From the NCBI RefSeq assembly GCF_001435895.1, contig NZ_AZFZ01000004.1, forward strand, positions 26,571 to 90,570: a stretch of 64,000 nucleotides of DNA, in the 5' to 3' direction. The position numbers and the translations under genes are program-made. The notes below the pieces were generated by a model. The model saw nothing but the letters and a program-made list of their open reading frames with translations. It was not told the origin of the DNA and made no database searches. Positions 39,161 through 47,815 of this stretch are shown in pieces. Every line of letters starts with the position of its first letter. Within the stretch, counting starts at the first letter, position 1. Source of the stretch: Lentilactobacillus parafarraginis DSM 18390 = JCM 14109. GTDB taxonomy: Bacteria; Bacillota; Bacilli; Lactobacillales; Lactobacillaceae.

Positions 39161-39190
39161 TTAAAACTAAATTGAAAAGGGATGTTATCA

Positions 39191-39676
39191 ATGGGTAAAA
39201 AATTAGTTGGTGGTTTATTTGCTGGTTTACTGGGTGCCGGTCTGTACGCGGCTTATCAAAAGATGGACGAAAATCGTAAGCGTCAACTCAAACGTGATTT
39301 GCGCGAAAAGACCGACGAGCTCCGCGACCGCGCTGTCGATTATGCGTTTTATGCAAACGATGCTGTCAGCGACTTCAAGGATGCCTTCAAGGATCAAATG
39401 GATAGTGCTAAGGATAACGTGAAGGATGCGTCCACGGGATTTGCTGACAAGGCAAAGTCGTTTCAGACCGCCAAAGATAGTGATGACACTGATAATGCTG
39501 CTGAGCAGCGGGCTGATCAAGACGATATTATTGTTGACGCCCGGGATGCCTTTAGAGGAGCTGACCAGGAGGATAATGATTCGTCATCGTCAGACGAAAC
39601 CAACCCATCCTCGTCGGCTAATGACGCCGGGGAAAATCCAACTGGTCAGTCACCAAAGGGGCCAGAAAACGACTAA
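39191..39676 (+). CDS. YtxH-domain protein
   Basis: About 161 residues. A glycine-rich membrane helix (LVGGLFAGLLGAGLYAAY) near the start and a helical Lys/Asp-rich segment to about residue 95 fit YtxH; the last 65 residues are Asp/Ser/Asn/Pro-rich and probably unstructured. AAGGG at 39176-39180 favours the ATG at 39191 over the one at 39182. The DUF948-YtxH pair next to pepQ-ccpA is a recurring lactobacillar arrangement. Function unknown. Confidence 0.82.
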   Translation: MGKKLVGGLFAGLLGAGLYAAYQKMDENRKRQLKRDLREKTDELRDRAVDYAFYANDAVSDFKDAFKDQMDSAKDNVKDASTGFADKAKSFQTAKDSDDTDNAAEQRADQDDIIVDARDAFRGADQEDNDSSSSDETNPSSSANDAGENPTGQSPKGPEND

Positions 39677-39693
39677 CAGTTCGCTTAGAATTC

Positions 39694-39737
39694 AAAAGCT
39701 GCCAGCCACTGATGATCAGTGGGACGGGCAGCTTTTT
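39694..39737. terminator. Terminator between ytxH and pepQ
   Basis: AAAAGCTGCC pairs with GGCAGCTTTTT around an inner CCACTGATGATCAGTGG hairpin; A- and T-runs on both sides allow use in both directions. Confidence 0.88.
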
Positions 39738-39795
39738 GATTTCAAATTTTTTCAGGTAATTGTGGCTTTGGTCAAATAAGTTAACCGTGAAGGAT

Positions 39796-40893
39796 TTATC
39801 CGAAGGTTTGCAGCTCTTTAGTGGTGTGAGTAAACGGTTCGTTGCCGTTTTCCGTAATGTGAATACAATCTTCAATTCGAACCCCGGCGACGTTTGGGAT
39901 GTAAATTCCGGGTTCAATCGAGAAGCACATTCCTGGTTGGAGAACCAAATCGTTTCCTTCCATGATTGAAGGGAATTCGTGCTCGCTCATGCCCATTCCG
40001 TGGCCCAACCGGTGATTGAAGTATTGGCCATAGCCAGCTTTATCAATGATATCTCTGGCAACTTTATCCAATTCAGCAGCAGTCATTCCCGGTTTGGCAG
40101 CATCTTGGGTGGCTAATTGCGCCTCCAAACACACCTGATAGATGTCCATTGACTTGGCATTGGGTTTCCCAACGGCAATCGTTCGAGTGGCATCACTGAT
40201 GTAGCCCTGCCAAACGGTTCCGAGATCAAACAATACTAACGCATTATCTTCGATCTTTTTGTCACTGGTGGCACCATGTGGTTCCGCAGCGTGGCTCGCG
40301 GATTGAATGAGTGCGGGAAAGCTCAATTCCATGATGCCGTTTTTCATGAGGGCATAGGACATTTCGGCAGCGACCCGTGATTCGGGAATGCCGGCTTTTA
40401 CAGCTTCAAAGCAGGTTTTGAAGGCAAAGTCATCCCATTTTCCGGCGATTTTAAGTTTTTCGATTTCATCGTCACTTTTAATCATTCGCATTTGGTCGAG
40501 CATTGGATCGAGGTTGCTGGAAAAGTCAGCGTTGGGAAATTGTTGCTGAGCCAGTTCCAACCAGGCGACCGAAAGATCGGATTTTTCAATTGCAAACGTG
40601 GTTTCATCCGTTTTTCTGGCCCGGATTTGGTCACCGATTATCTGCCATGGCTTTTCGTGATCCAAGTAGCCATATACCGGATGAGTCCAGCCAGAGGCTT
40701 TAATGGCTTCGGTTTCAAGAGCCGGTCCGAATAAGAACGGATCGCTCTTCTGAAATACAACCATTAGCAACACGCGCTCAGCCGGATCGCTATAGAATCC
40801 ACTCAGGTATTGAATGGTCTTGGGATTGCTGATAAGGGCAATGCTTTGATCGTTTTCAGCGAGCCAACGTTGTATTTTTTCAATTTTATCCAA
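39796..40893 (-). CDS. pepQ: Xaa-Pro dipeptidase PepQ
   Basis: About 365 residues. A pita-bread-fold metallopeptidase cleaving X-Pro dipeptides in the cytoplasm. Metal ligands are visible in LFDLGTVWQGYISDATRT (two Asp), HRLGHGMGMSEHE (His), SIEPGIY (Glu) and VRIEDCI (Glu). On the minus strand AAGGGAG precedes a TTG at 40893, giving the standard start MDKIEKIQRWLAEN; the open frame extends 30 bases further. It is divergent from ccpA, the classical lactobacillar pair. Confidence 0.95.
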   Translation of the reverse strand: MDKIEKIQRWLAENDQSIALISNPKTIQYLSGFYSDPAERVLLMVVFQKSDPFLFGPALETEAIKASGWTHPVYGYLDHEKPWQIIGDQIRARKTDETTFAIEKSDLSVAWLELAQQQFPNADFSSNLDPMLDQMRMIKSDDEIEKLKIAGKWDDFAFKTCFEAVKAGIPESRVAAEMSYALMKNGIMELSFPALIQSASHAAEPHGATSDKKIEDNALVLFDLGTVWQGYISDATRTIAVGKPNAKSMDIYQVCLEAQLATQDAAKPGMTAAELDKVARDIIDKAGYGQYFNHRLGHGMGMSEHEFPSIMEGNDLVLQPGMCFSIEPGIYIPNVAGVRIEDCIHITENGNEPFTHTTKELQTFG

Positions 40894-40923
40894 TGTTTCC
40901 ACTCCCTTTAAAAGATTACCCAC

Positions 40924-40929
40924 AGTATA
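40924..40929 (-). promoter_or_regulatory. pepQ -10 element
   Basis: On the minus strand TGATATACT gives an extended -10 (TGN-TATACT) about 30 bases before the pepQ start codon. No good -35 was seen. Confidence 0.5.
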
Positions 40930-41007
40930 TCATACAAAAAAATACCGGATTCCGGTTTATTCGCCGTTTTCACTTGAATTTTCACAGATGATAGTTTATG
41001 ATTTATT

Positions 41008-41022
41008 TGAAAACGTTTTCAG
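41008..41022. promoter_or_regulatory. cre site (CcpA operator) between pepQ and ccpA
   Basis: TTGAAAACGTTTTCA fits the catabolite-responsive element WTGNAANCGNWNNCA at every fixed position and is perfectly palindromic at its core. It sits two bases upstream of the ccpA -35, and about 80 bases upstream of the pepQ -10, so both may be controlled by CcpA. Confidence 0.88.
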
Positions 41023-41023
41023 T

Positions 41024-41052
41024 TTGCTGTAATCGGTTTTATTTGGTATATT
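41024..41052 (+). promoter_or_regulatory. ccpA promoter
   Basis: TTGCTG (41024-41029) and TATATT (41047-41052) are separated by 17 bases, directly after the cre site. Confidence 0.7.
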
Positions 41053-41111
41053 GAATAATGTTTTGAAAATACGTGAAAACTTAATATATCTCAATGGAAA
41101 GGGTTATTAAA

Positions 41112-42113
41112 ATGGATAAACAGACAATTACAATTTATGACGTTGCCAGGGAAGCCGATGTTTCCATGGCAACAGTTTCAAGAGTTGTCAACGGAAATGC
41201 AAATGTGAAGCCAGCAACCCGGAAGAAAGTTTTAGACGTTATTGAAAAATTAGATTACCGTCCCAACGCGGTGGCCCGGGGTCTTGCAAGTAAGAAAACC
41301 ACGACCGTCGGCGTCATTGTCCCCGACGTCACCAACATGTATTTTGCTTCATTAGCCCGGGGAATTGATGATGTTGCCACAATGTATAAGTACAACATTA
41401 TTTTGACAAATTCTGATTCCAATATTGAAAAGGAAGTTAAGGTTCTGAATACGTTACTATCCAAACAGGTGGATGGGATTGTCTTCATGGGCAATGAAAT
41501 TTCCGATAAACTGCGTGAGGAATTTAAGCGGACCAAAACGCCAATCGTGCTCGCCGGTTCAGTTGATGAGCAAAACTTGAATCCGAGTGTCAATATTGAT
41601 TATGTTGCCGCCGTTCAAGAGGAAGTTAAGAACCTGATTGATCGGGGAAACAAACGGGTTGCCTTTGTTTGTGGCCCGTTAGAGCAGGCAATTAATGGCA
41701 AGTTTCGTCTGGAAGGCTATAAACGCGCGCTTAAGAGTGCCGGCATTCCCTTCGATGATAAGCTGGTCTTTGAAACTGATGATACATACAAGACCGGCAC
41801 GCTTCTTCAACCAGCATTGATGTCGGTTAACGCTACTGCCGCGATGGTCACTGACGATGAGTTGGCTGCCGGGATTATGAATGGGATGTCCGACGCTGGG
41901 ATTACGGTGCCAGATCAATTTGAAGTAATTACCAGTAACGATACCAAACTTACCGAAATGGTGCGGCCAAAGATGTCGTCAATTACCCAGCCGCTTTATG
42001 ATATTGGCGCCGTTGCAATGCGGCTGTTGACCAAGTTGATGAACAATGAAGAGGTTGATGAAAAGAAGGTTCTATTGCCTTATGGTTTGATGAAACGTGA
42101 ATCAACCAAGTAA
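41112..42113 (+). CDS. ccpA: Catabolite control protein A
   Basis: About 333 residues. A LacI-type regulator that, with HPr-Ser-P, controls carbon catabolite genes. The N-terminal helix-turn-helix reads TIYDVAREADVSMATVSRVV and the hinge NAVARGLASKKTTTVGVIVP, followed by a periplasmic-binding-protein-like core. The frame is open from 41094, but GGAAAGGG at 41096-41103 places the start at the ATG at 41112. A perfect cre next to its promoter suggests autoregulation. Confidence 0.96.
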   Translation: MDKQTITIYDVAREADVSMATVSRVVNGNANVKPATRKKVLDVIEKLDYRPNAVARGLASKKTTTVGVIVPDVTNMYFASLARGIDDVATMYKYNIILTNSDSNIEKEVKVLNTLLSKQVDGIVFMGNEISDKLREEFKRTKTPIVLAGSVDEQNLNPSVNIDYVAAVQEEVKNLIDRGNKRVAFVCGPLEQAINGKFRLEGYKRALKSAGIPFDDKLVFETDDTYKTGTLLQPALMSVNATAAMVTDDELAAGIMNGMSDAGITVPDQFEVITSNDTKLTEMVRPKMSSITQPLYDIGAVAMRLLTKLMNNEEVDEKKVLLPYGLMKRESTK

Positions 42114-42131
42114 GGATTTTTTCTGGGAATG

Positions 42132-42166
42132 CTGGTGGTCAATGACATTTGGCCGCCAGTTTCTTT
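42132..42166 (+). terminator. Probable ccpA terminator
   Basis: CTGGTGGTC (42132-42140) pairs with GGCCGCCAG (42151-42159) with two G-T pairs, followed by TTTCTTT. Confidence 0.6.
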
Positions 42167-42314
42167 GGGATTTCCTTAGTCAATTCCTGAAAACGATGCG
42201 CCCTGATTTTTGATCGCGATCGTTGCGCGTCAGCTTGAATCCGCCGGTGGTATCTGGTAAGATGGTGACGTATGTTTGAAGCTAGCTATTAAATTTTAGA
42301 AAAGAGGAGTCAGT

Positions 42315-43052
42315 ATGTCAGGACATTCAAAATGGCATAACATCCAAGGACGGAAAAACGCCCAGGATGCTAAACGTGGAAAAATTTTCCAAAAAATATC
42401 ACGTGACTTATATCAAGCCGCTAAAGCAGGTGATCCTGATCCAGAAAACAATCCTCAATTACGGTTGGTAATGGAAAAGGCCCGGGCTGCGAATATGCCT
42501 AAGGATAACGTTCAGCGTGCAATCGATAAGGCCTCAGGGCTCGGTGGCGCCAAGTTCGAAGAAATTACTTACGAGGGTTACGGTCCCGGCGGTACAGCAA
42601 TCATGGTTTCTGCTTTAACTGATAACAAAAACCGGACCGCTGCAGCAGTTCGCTCCGCATTTACGCACCACGGTGGTTCATTAGGTGCAAGTGGATCAGT
42701 TTCGTACATGTTTGATCGCAAGGGTTATATTGTCATCCTGCGAGATGGTCTGGATAAGACTGAAGATGACATGTTGATGGATGCATTGGACGCCGGTGCC
42801 GATGATATGAAGACCACCGACGACGAATTTCAAATTTATACCGACCCATCTTCGCTTGGAGATGTTCGTGATGCTTTGCAAAAGGCTGGTTATGATTTGG
42901 ATACTGCCGAAGTGCGGATGTTCCCAGAAACAACCACTGAAGTTCCCGCCGATAAGACTCAGCAATACACTGGTTTGATTGACGAACTCGAAAATAATGA
43001 TGATGTTCAGGATGTCTATGAAGCTGCTGTTCTTCCAGAAAGTAGCAATTAG
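42315..43052 (+). CDS. yebC: YebC/PmpR-family protein
   Basis: A 245-residue protein of the YebC/TACO1 family, described as transcription regulators and, more recently, as helping ribosomes at difficult peptide motifs. The N-terminus [20 protein letters not shown] is almost invariant in the family, and [16 protein letters not shown] and [13 protein letters not shown] follow. GAGGAGT precedes the ATG at 42315. Which role applies here cannot be read from sequence. Confidence 0.95.
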   Translation: MSGHSKWHNIQGRKNAQDAKRGKIFQKISRDLYQAAKAGDPDPENNPQLRLVMEKARAANMPKDNVQRAIDKASGLGGAKFEEITYEGYGPGGTAIMVSALTDNKNRTAAAVRSAFTHHGGSLGASGSVSYMFDRKGYIVILRDGLDKTEDDMLMDALDAGADDMKTTDDEFQIYTDPSSLGDVRDALQKAGYDLDTAEVRMFPETTTEVPADKTQQYTGLIDELENNDDVQDVYEAAVLPESSN

Positions 43053-43086
43053 TTAGGAATCAGCATTTAAGGTGTCCTTGAACCAA

Positions 43087-43132
43087 ATAAGCAACGTCTA
43101 AATCCCAAAATTTAGACGTTGCTTATTTTTTT
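43087..43132 (+). terminator. Terminator after yebC
   Basis: AATAAGCAACGTCTAAAT pairs with ATTTAGACGTTGCTTATT (about 17 base pairs), with a T-run after it. Confidence 0.93.
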
Positions 43133-43184
43133 CGCAAAAAATCCGCTAGTTTACGTAATTACCAGTTAAGAGGTGAAAATAATC

Positions 43185-44156
43185 ATGGAAATAAGTGAAC
43201 AAGTTGCAAAACTTTATCAAGAAGCAACTGCAAAACAGGCCAGCGACATCTATTTTTTGCCCTTCGGTAATTACTACCTGATCAAAATTCGCGATCCCCA
43301 TGCCATCACAACCTGGCAAAAGGTCACGCCCGTGAAGGCTCGGCGAATGATGAACTATTGCAAGTACATGGCCGACATGGCATTGAGCGAAACCCGCCGT
43401 CCGCAAACCGGGTCGATGGCGTGGCAGGATGACAGTCAAACGTATTCGTTACGATTATCAACGGTCGGTGATTTTGCCGGTGCCGAATCACTGGTGATCC
43501 GAATTATATACGACTTGAAAGCCATTACGACGTCGTTCTTTAATTCCGAAGCGATTCGTGAGATTAATAACCTTGCAAGTCGGCGGGGACTGGTCATTTT
43601 TTCGGGGCCAACCGGTTCCGGTAAGACGACAACAATTTATAATTTGGTTCAACAGAATCTAAGCGACCAGTTTGTGATGACGATTGAAGATCCCGTCGAA
43701 ATTAAGGAATCCCGTTACCTTCAACTTCAGGTTAACCGTGAAGCGGGGATGGACTATGCGGATCTTATTAAGGTTGGCTTACGGCACCGGCCAGATATCT
43801 TTATCATTGGCGAAATCCGTGATCAGGTGACCGCTGAGGCGGCAATTAAGGCCGCATTGAGTGGACATTTGGTGTATGCAACCATTCATGCCCAGGATCC
43901 CGTCGGCGTGATTAGCCGGCTGCAGCAGTTGGGGATTAGCGACCATTTTATCGCTCAGGCATTGACCGCGGTTGGTTATCAACGACTGATTCCCACGACT
44001 TCCGGGGATCGGCGTGCACTTCTCATGGTTCATGAATATGCCGGTTTGATGGAAATGAAATCTTATGATTGGAGGGCGTGGCAGGATGAACTCAACGACG
44101 CGGTTACCAACCACCAAATTACGCGGACGTCCGCGGACCAATACTGGTTTGGTTAA
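43185..44156 (+). CDS. comGA: Competence pilus assembly ATPase ComGA
   Basis: About 323 residues of the GspE/PilB secretion-ATPase family. Walker A GPTGSGKTTT, the Asp box MTIEDPVEI, Walker B IIGEIRDQVTAEAAIKAALSG and the His box LVYATIHAQD are intact. It powers assembly of the DNA-uptake pseudopilus from the inner face of the membrane. AGAGGTGA at 43169-43176 indicates the ATG at 43185; the GTG at 43173 is part of that site. First gene of comGA-GG. Confidence 0.95.
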   Translation: MEISEQVAKLYQEATAKQASDIYFLPFGNYYLIKIRDPHAITTWQKVTPVKARRMMNYCKYMADMALSETRRPQTGSMAWQDDSQTYSLRLSTVGDFAGAESLVIRIIYDLKAITTSFFNSEAIREINNLASRRGLVIFSGPTGSGKTTTIYNLVQQNLSDQFVMTIEDPVEIKESRYLQLQVNREAGMDYADLIKVGLRHRPDIFIIGEIRDQVTAEAAIKAALSGHLVYATIHAQDPVGVISRLQQLGISDHFIAQALTAVGYQRLIPTTSGDRRALLMVHEYAGLMEMKSYDWRAWQDELNDAVTNHQITRTSADQYWFG

Positions 44157-45147
44157 ACGCTGGAAGATGGCGACACAGGCAGAATTTTTCAATACGTTAG
44201 CGAATCTTCTAAAATCAGGATTTTCGCTCACGGCAGCTCTGAAATTTATGGCCGAAACGGATAATCACCTGAAAAAGGGTGTGGTTCAAATTATGACATC
44301 TTTGGAAACCGGGAGTGATTTTTCACAAGCGGTCAGACCCTTAATTGACACGCAGGCCTATTATCAGTTGATGATCGCCGAAACCCATGGGCAACTTGAA
44401 AATGTTTTACGGGAGTTAGCCACGTTTAACCGGCTGAAAATGAAGCAGGTTCAGAAAATTAAATCGATGATGGTCTACCCACTATTTCTCGGGGGCATTC
44501 TCTTGATTTTGATGATTGTCATTCACTTCTTTATCATGCCCCAGATTGCCGGCCTGCTTCCCAATATTTCCGAGGGTCAGAAGAGTGGGATCAGCCCGGT
44601 GGTTTGGGTAACACTGGTTAGCGGAGGCAGCATGCTGCTGGGAATGGGCTGTTACTGGTTTTGCCACCAGACACCACTCGTCAAAGCGGGGATCCTGGTG
44701 CGGTTACCACTAGTGGGCCATATTTTTCAACGCTACATTGCCTACTACCTCGCCAGTAATTTAGCGACGTTACTTCGCAACGGACTGAGTCCCAAGGAGA
44801 TTTTTAAAGTGTTATCGGCCCAACATCGAAATTCCTTGATTTTTGCCTTGGGGCAACGTTTGAATTCAGCTCTAATCAAGGGGTCGTCGCTCAAACGAAT
44901 TGTGACGGCCAACAAGTTTATTCCAAGAGAGATTGTCACATTTATGAGCTCTGGCGAGACAGTCCCAGAGATGGCTAATTCAATGGCGGCGTATGCCAAA
45001 TTGATGTTTGAGGAAATCATCAATCGGACCAATCGCTTAATCGGTTTGATTCAGCCGGCCATGTTTTTAATTATCGGTGTGACCATTGTTTTTACGTATT
45101 TTCAACTATTATTACCAATTTATGATTCGGTTAAGGAGATGTATTGA
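44086..45147 (+). CDS. comGB: Competence pilus membrane protein ComGB
   Basis: About 353 residues of the GspF/PilC inner-membrane platform family: two repeats (FFNTLANLLKSGFSLTAALKF near the start and LASNLATLLRNGLSPKEIF in the second half), with membrane helices near residues 145-165, 195-215 and 325-345. GGAGGG at 44071-44076 points to the ATG at 44086, which overlaps comGA by about 70 bases in another frame. A further ATG downstream (about 44167) gives a start closer to some homologues. Confidence 0.92.
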   Translation: MNSTTRLPTTKLRGRPRTNTGLVKRWKMATQAEFFNTLANLLKSGFSLTAALKFMAETDNHLKKGVVQIMTSLETGSDFSQAVRPLIDTQAYYQLMIAETHGQLENVLRELATFNRLKMKQVQKIKSMMVYPLFLGGILLILMIVIHFFIMPQIAGLLPNISEGQKSGISPVVWVTLVSGGSMLLGMGCYWFCHQTPLVKAGILVRLPLVGHIFQRYIAYYLASNLATLLRNGLSPKEIFKVLSAQHRNSLIFALGQRLNSALIKGSSLKRIVTANKFIPREIVTFMSSGETVPEMANSMAAYAKLMFEEIINRTNRLIGLIQPAMFLIIGVTIVFTYFQLLLPIYDSVKEMY

Positions 45148-45470
45148 TGATGTATCAACGCAAAAAGTTCCAAGGTAAAGCAGCGACTCGCAGTGGGTTT
45201 ACCTTGATTGAAATGACCATCGTGCTGTTTATCATTTCCCTGCTAATTTTGATTATCATTCCCAACTTGGCAAATCAGCGAAAGCATGCTCAAACTGTTC
45301 ATACGACGGCTATGAAATCAATGGTCCAAGCACAGGTGGATGCTTATCAGAGCCAGCACCCGGATGATCCGCATGTCACGATTGATGACCTCACGCACAA
45401 TGGGTATTTAACCAAAAAGCAGGCCAACCAAGCCAAGCATGAAGGCATTCGGGTTGCCGCAGATGATTAA
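45147..45470 (+). CDS. comGC: Major pseudopilin ComGC
   Basis: About 107 residues. The prepilin signal SGFTLIEMTIVLFIISLLIL is complete: Gly at -1, Phe at +1 and Glu at +5, followed by the hydrophobic assembly helix. AAGGAG at 45133-45138 supports the ATG at 45147, which overlaps the comGB stop. The C-terminal segment IDDLTHNGYLTKKQANQA resembles other ComGC proteins. The prepilin peptidase comC is not in the window. Confidence 0.94.
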   Translation: MMYQRKKFQGKAATRSGFTLIEMTIVLFIISLLILIIIPNLANQRKHAQTVHTTAMKSMVQAQVDAYQSQHPDDPHVTIDDLTHNGYLTKKQANQAKHEGIRVAADD

Positions 45471-45897
45471 GCAGCGTGACGGCTTTACGGTCCTTGAGCT
45501 GATTGTTTATCTCGCAGTTGTGACCAGTGTCTTGATGATCAATCTGATGCTGATTTCCTATGTGCGGGAAACTCATCCTGACGAAAAATTATTTTGGCAT
45601 TCTTTTGGGGACAGTTGGCTTCAAGCGCAGCAGGCGGCAAAAGCTCATGAGTGCAAGTGGCTGGTAGTCGTTGATCAGTCCGAAGTAGTGTTCAAACCAT
45701 TTAATTCCCGTCTAGATACGGAGGTTGTTAAATTACCTGGGGACTTAATTCCCGCTGCTGCCCGCAAGTTGTATATCAGTCAGGACGGGTTTACGCAACC
45801 AACAACGATTAATTGGTATTCACGAAAGGGGAACTTGAAGTATCACCAAACATTTCAATTAGGATGGAGTGGATTTAAAGTTGAACCGGCAAACTAG
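45463..45897 (+). CDS. comGD: Minor pseudopilin ComGD
   Basis: About 144 residues. Starts MIKQRDGFTVLELIVYLAVV, with the prepilin cleavage site before Phe and Glu at +5, then a soluble C-terminal domain. The ATG at 45463 overlaps the end of comGC; an earlier ATG at 45439 is possible and neither has a strong ribosome site, so translational coupling is likely. Name given by operon position and the N-terminus. Confidence 0.88.
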   Translation: MIKQRDGFTVLELIVYLAVVTSVLMINLMLISYVRETHPDEKLFWHSFGDSWLQAQQAAKAHECKWLVVVDQSEVVFKPFNSRLDTEVVKLPGDLIPAAARKLYISQDGFTQPTTINWYSRKGNLKYHQTFQLGWSGFKVEPAN

Positions 45898-46063
45898 GGG
45901 TGGCTTTACCCTGATAGATTCATTAATTGGTCTTACCATTATTTCAATTTTTAGTATTTTATATATTTCGATGACCACCCAGATGGATCATCGAATTGAT
46001 GATAGCCAACAAATTATGATGACTGAGAGGCACCATTATGAGACAGCTGTCCGTCAGAAATAA
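45869..46063 (+). CDS. comGE: Minor pseudopilin ComGE (short)
   Basis: About 60-64 residues, very short. RGGFTLIDSLIGLTIISIF has the prepilin pattern, but position +5 is Asp instead of the usual Glu. After the hydrophobic helix only about 30 residues remain. The start may be GTG 45869 or TTG 45881, both after AGGATGGAG inside the end of comGD. Named by position in the operon; sequence similarity of ComGE proteins is generally low. Confidence 0.78.
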   Translation: MDLKLNRQTRGGFTLIDSLIGLTIISIFSILYISMTTQMDHRIDDSQQIMMTERHHYETAVRQK

Positions 46064-46484
46064 GGATTCTAATCGTAGCGGTTACTTACTTGTTGAAGGG
46101 TTGATCAGCCTCATCGTCAGCGTATTGGCAATCTGGACAATCACCGTTATGCTGCTATTCGTGAGTCGTCAAAGTCAAAATCAAACAATTAATTTTTACG
46201 CGTATATTCAATTATTGGAATCGCAGCATTATCGATTTCAAACCATTGAGGTCGGTAATGAAGACGTATTGTTGTATAGTCCAGTGACTCATAAACGATA
46301 TCATATGGCAAAATATCAGAACATGATCCGCCTTACCGGGGTTCATTTAGGGCATATTCGGGCACTGGTTGGTGTCAAGGATGTTGATTGGCGGCGCCAA
46401 AACGGTGGATTAATAACCGACGTGACGTTTGCAAATGGGCAAGTCTGCCATGCATACTCGCCCCTGGTGAAACATCATGAATAA
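46038..46484 (+). CDS. comGF: Minor pseudopilin ComGF
   Basis: A 148-residue protein with an N-terminal prepilin-like segment SGYLLVEGLISLIVSVLAIW (Tyr at +1 in place of Phe, Glu at +5) and a soluble domain in which NGGLITDVTFANGQ and a late HAYSPL resemble ComGF. The ATG at 46038 follows GAGAGGCACC and overlaps comGE by 26 bases. Assignment depends partly on operon position. Confidence 0.87.
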   Translation: MRQLSVRNKDSNRSGYLLVEGLISLIVSVLAIWTITVMLLFVSRQSQNQTINFYAYIQLLESQHYRFQTIEVGNEDVLLYSPVTHKRYHMAKYQNMIRLTGVHLGHIRALVGVKDVDWRRQNGGLITDVTFANGQVCHAYSPLVKHHE

Positions 46485-46650
46485 GAACCAGCAAGGGTCA
46501 CTGACGGTTGTCGCCGTCATTTATATCGGTATCCTGGTAACCTGCCTGATTTTTCAATGTGTTTCTTATCAACGGGAACTATCAACGATCCATGATATGA
46601 CGACTTCTTATCAATTAAAGTCCCACGAGTTAAAGCGCGGTCCAAAATAA
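46477..46650 (+). CDS. comGG: Very small ComGG-like protein
   Basis: A 57-residue frame overlapping the end of comGF by 8 bases, with ATG at 46477 and TAA at 46648-46650. It begins MNKNQQGSLTVVAVIYIGIL and continues with a hydrophobic stretch VTCLIFQCV and a short polar tail. Position, overlap and the GSLTVV start fit the last comG gene. ComGG is normally around 100 residues or more, so this is short; no continuation was found in the other frames before 46780. Confidence 0.7.
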   Translation: MNKNQQGSLTVVAVIYIGILVTCLIFQCVSYQRELSTIHDMTTSYQLKSHELKRGPK

Positions 46651-46780
46651 TGGCGGAACCGTTTAAAGTCGTTCTCAGGCGTTACTGCATGCTCAATTTT
46701 GATTTTTTATAAACCTACTTGAATTTGTAAAGCCTTTTCTGGTAGTATTTAATAGTATTATAGGAATTTGTGAAAAGGAG

Positions 46781-47794
46781 TTGAGTATTCTGGCAGAGGA
46801 ACAAATCGAACGCTTCTTTAATGTTTTGAATCAGTCATCCGAGATTATTCAAAAGTCTAAGGATCAATCATACTTAGATTCCCTGATAGAAGTGCTAGAT
46901 ACTGTTCAAAGTGGTGATGTACAAGCTCTTAATTTAGCTAAAGCGGATACGACAGCCGTTTCTGACATTTATGCCACCTTTAATCGGGATGATTATGATT
47001 CCGAAGTTCTTCGAAAAGCCATTCAGATGGCTGTGTTGAAGGCGATTAAGGTGGATAAGATCCAGGCAAACTATCAAATTACACCGGATACAATTGCCAA
47101 CGTTGTTGGTTACCTGATCGCAGGGATTTTCAATGGGCACCGCCAGTTGAGTTTATTAGATCCCGCAATGGGAACCGGTAATTTGCTGACGGCCGTTGCC
47201 AATCAACTGAGTGACAGTATTGGCGTTAAATTGTCAGTTTCTGGAATTGAGAACGATGACGCGATGTTTGAATTAGCGGCAAGCTCATTTGAACTTCAAC
47301 ATATTCATGCGGAACTTTTCCATGAAGACACAATTCAAAACGTGCTGGTACCAATGGTGGACGTTGCACTGAGTGATCTGCCGGTTGGTTACTATCCGAT
47401 TGACGCGAATACAAAGGGGTATAACACCCGGTCCACGACGGGGCATTCGTATGTTCATCATTTAATGATTGAATTTGCGATGAATCACGTTAACAAGGGT
47501 GGCTTTGGCTTTTTCTTGGTTCCAAGTCAAATATTTAAGACGAGTGAGGCCAAACAACTGTTAAAATGGATGCAGGGCCACGTTTATCTCCAAGGTCTTT
47601 TGAACTTACCAACGGAACTGTTTTCAAACAAGGCGTCCCAAAAAGCCATTATGATATTGCAAAATACCGGTGGTGGCGCCAAGCAGGCTAAGCAGATCAT
47701 GCTGGGCGAGTTCCCTTCCTTTAAGGATCAGACCGCATTTCAAAAGTTTCTAACGGAGATTGATGATTGGCAACGTAACGATCTTTTACAATAA
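46781..47794 (+). CDS. YtxK-like class I SAM-dependent methyltransferase
   Basis: About 335 residues of an N6-adenine DNA methylase-like fold: LLDPAMGTGNLLTAVANQL is the SAM-binding motif I, SGIENDDAMFELAA follows, and SDLPVGYYP stands where DNA methylases have NPPY. The changed motif suggests another substrate. It lies between comG and ackA exactly as ytxK-type genes do in Firmicutes. AAAGGAG touches the TTG at 46781, so translation may start at CTG 46790. Function unknown. Confidence 0.86.
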   Translation: MSILAEEQIERFFNVLNQSSEIIQKSKDQSYLDSLIEVLDTVQSGDVQALNLAKADTTAVSDIYATFNRDDYDSEVLRKAIQMAVLKAIKVDKIQANYQITPDTIANVVGYLIAGIFNGHRQLSLLDPAMGTGNLLTAVANQLSDSIGVKLSVSGIENDDAMFELAASSFELQHIHAELFHEDTIQNVLVPMVDVALSDLPVGYYPIDANTKGYNTRSTTGHSYVHHLMIEFAMNHVNKGGFGFFLVPSQIFKTSEAKQLLKWMQGHVYLQGLLNLPTELFSNKASQKAIMILQNTGGGAKQAKQIMLGEFPSFKDQTAFQKFLTEIDDWQRNDLLQ

Positions 47795-47815
47795 TAACAG
47801 AGGAGTAATACTACG

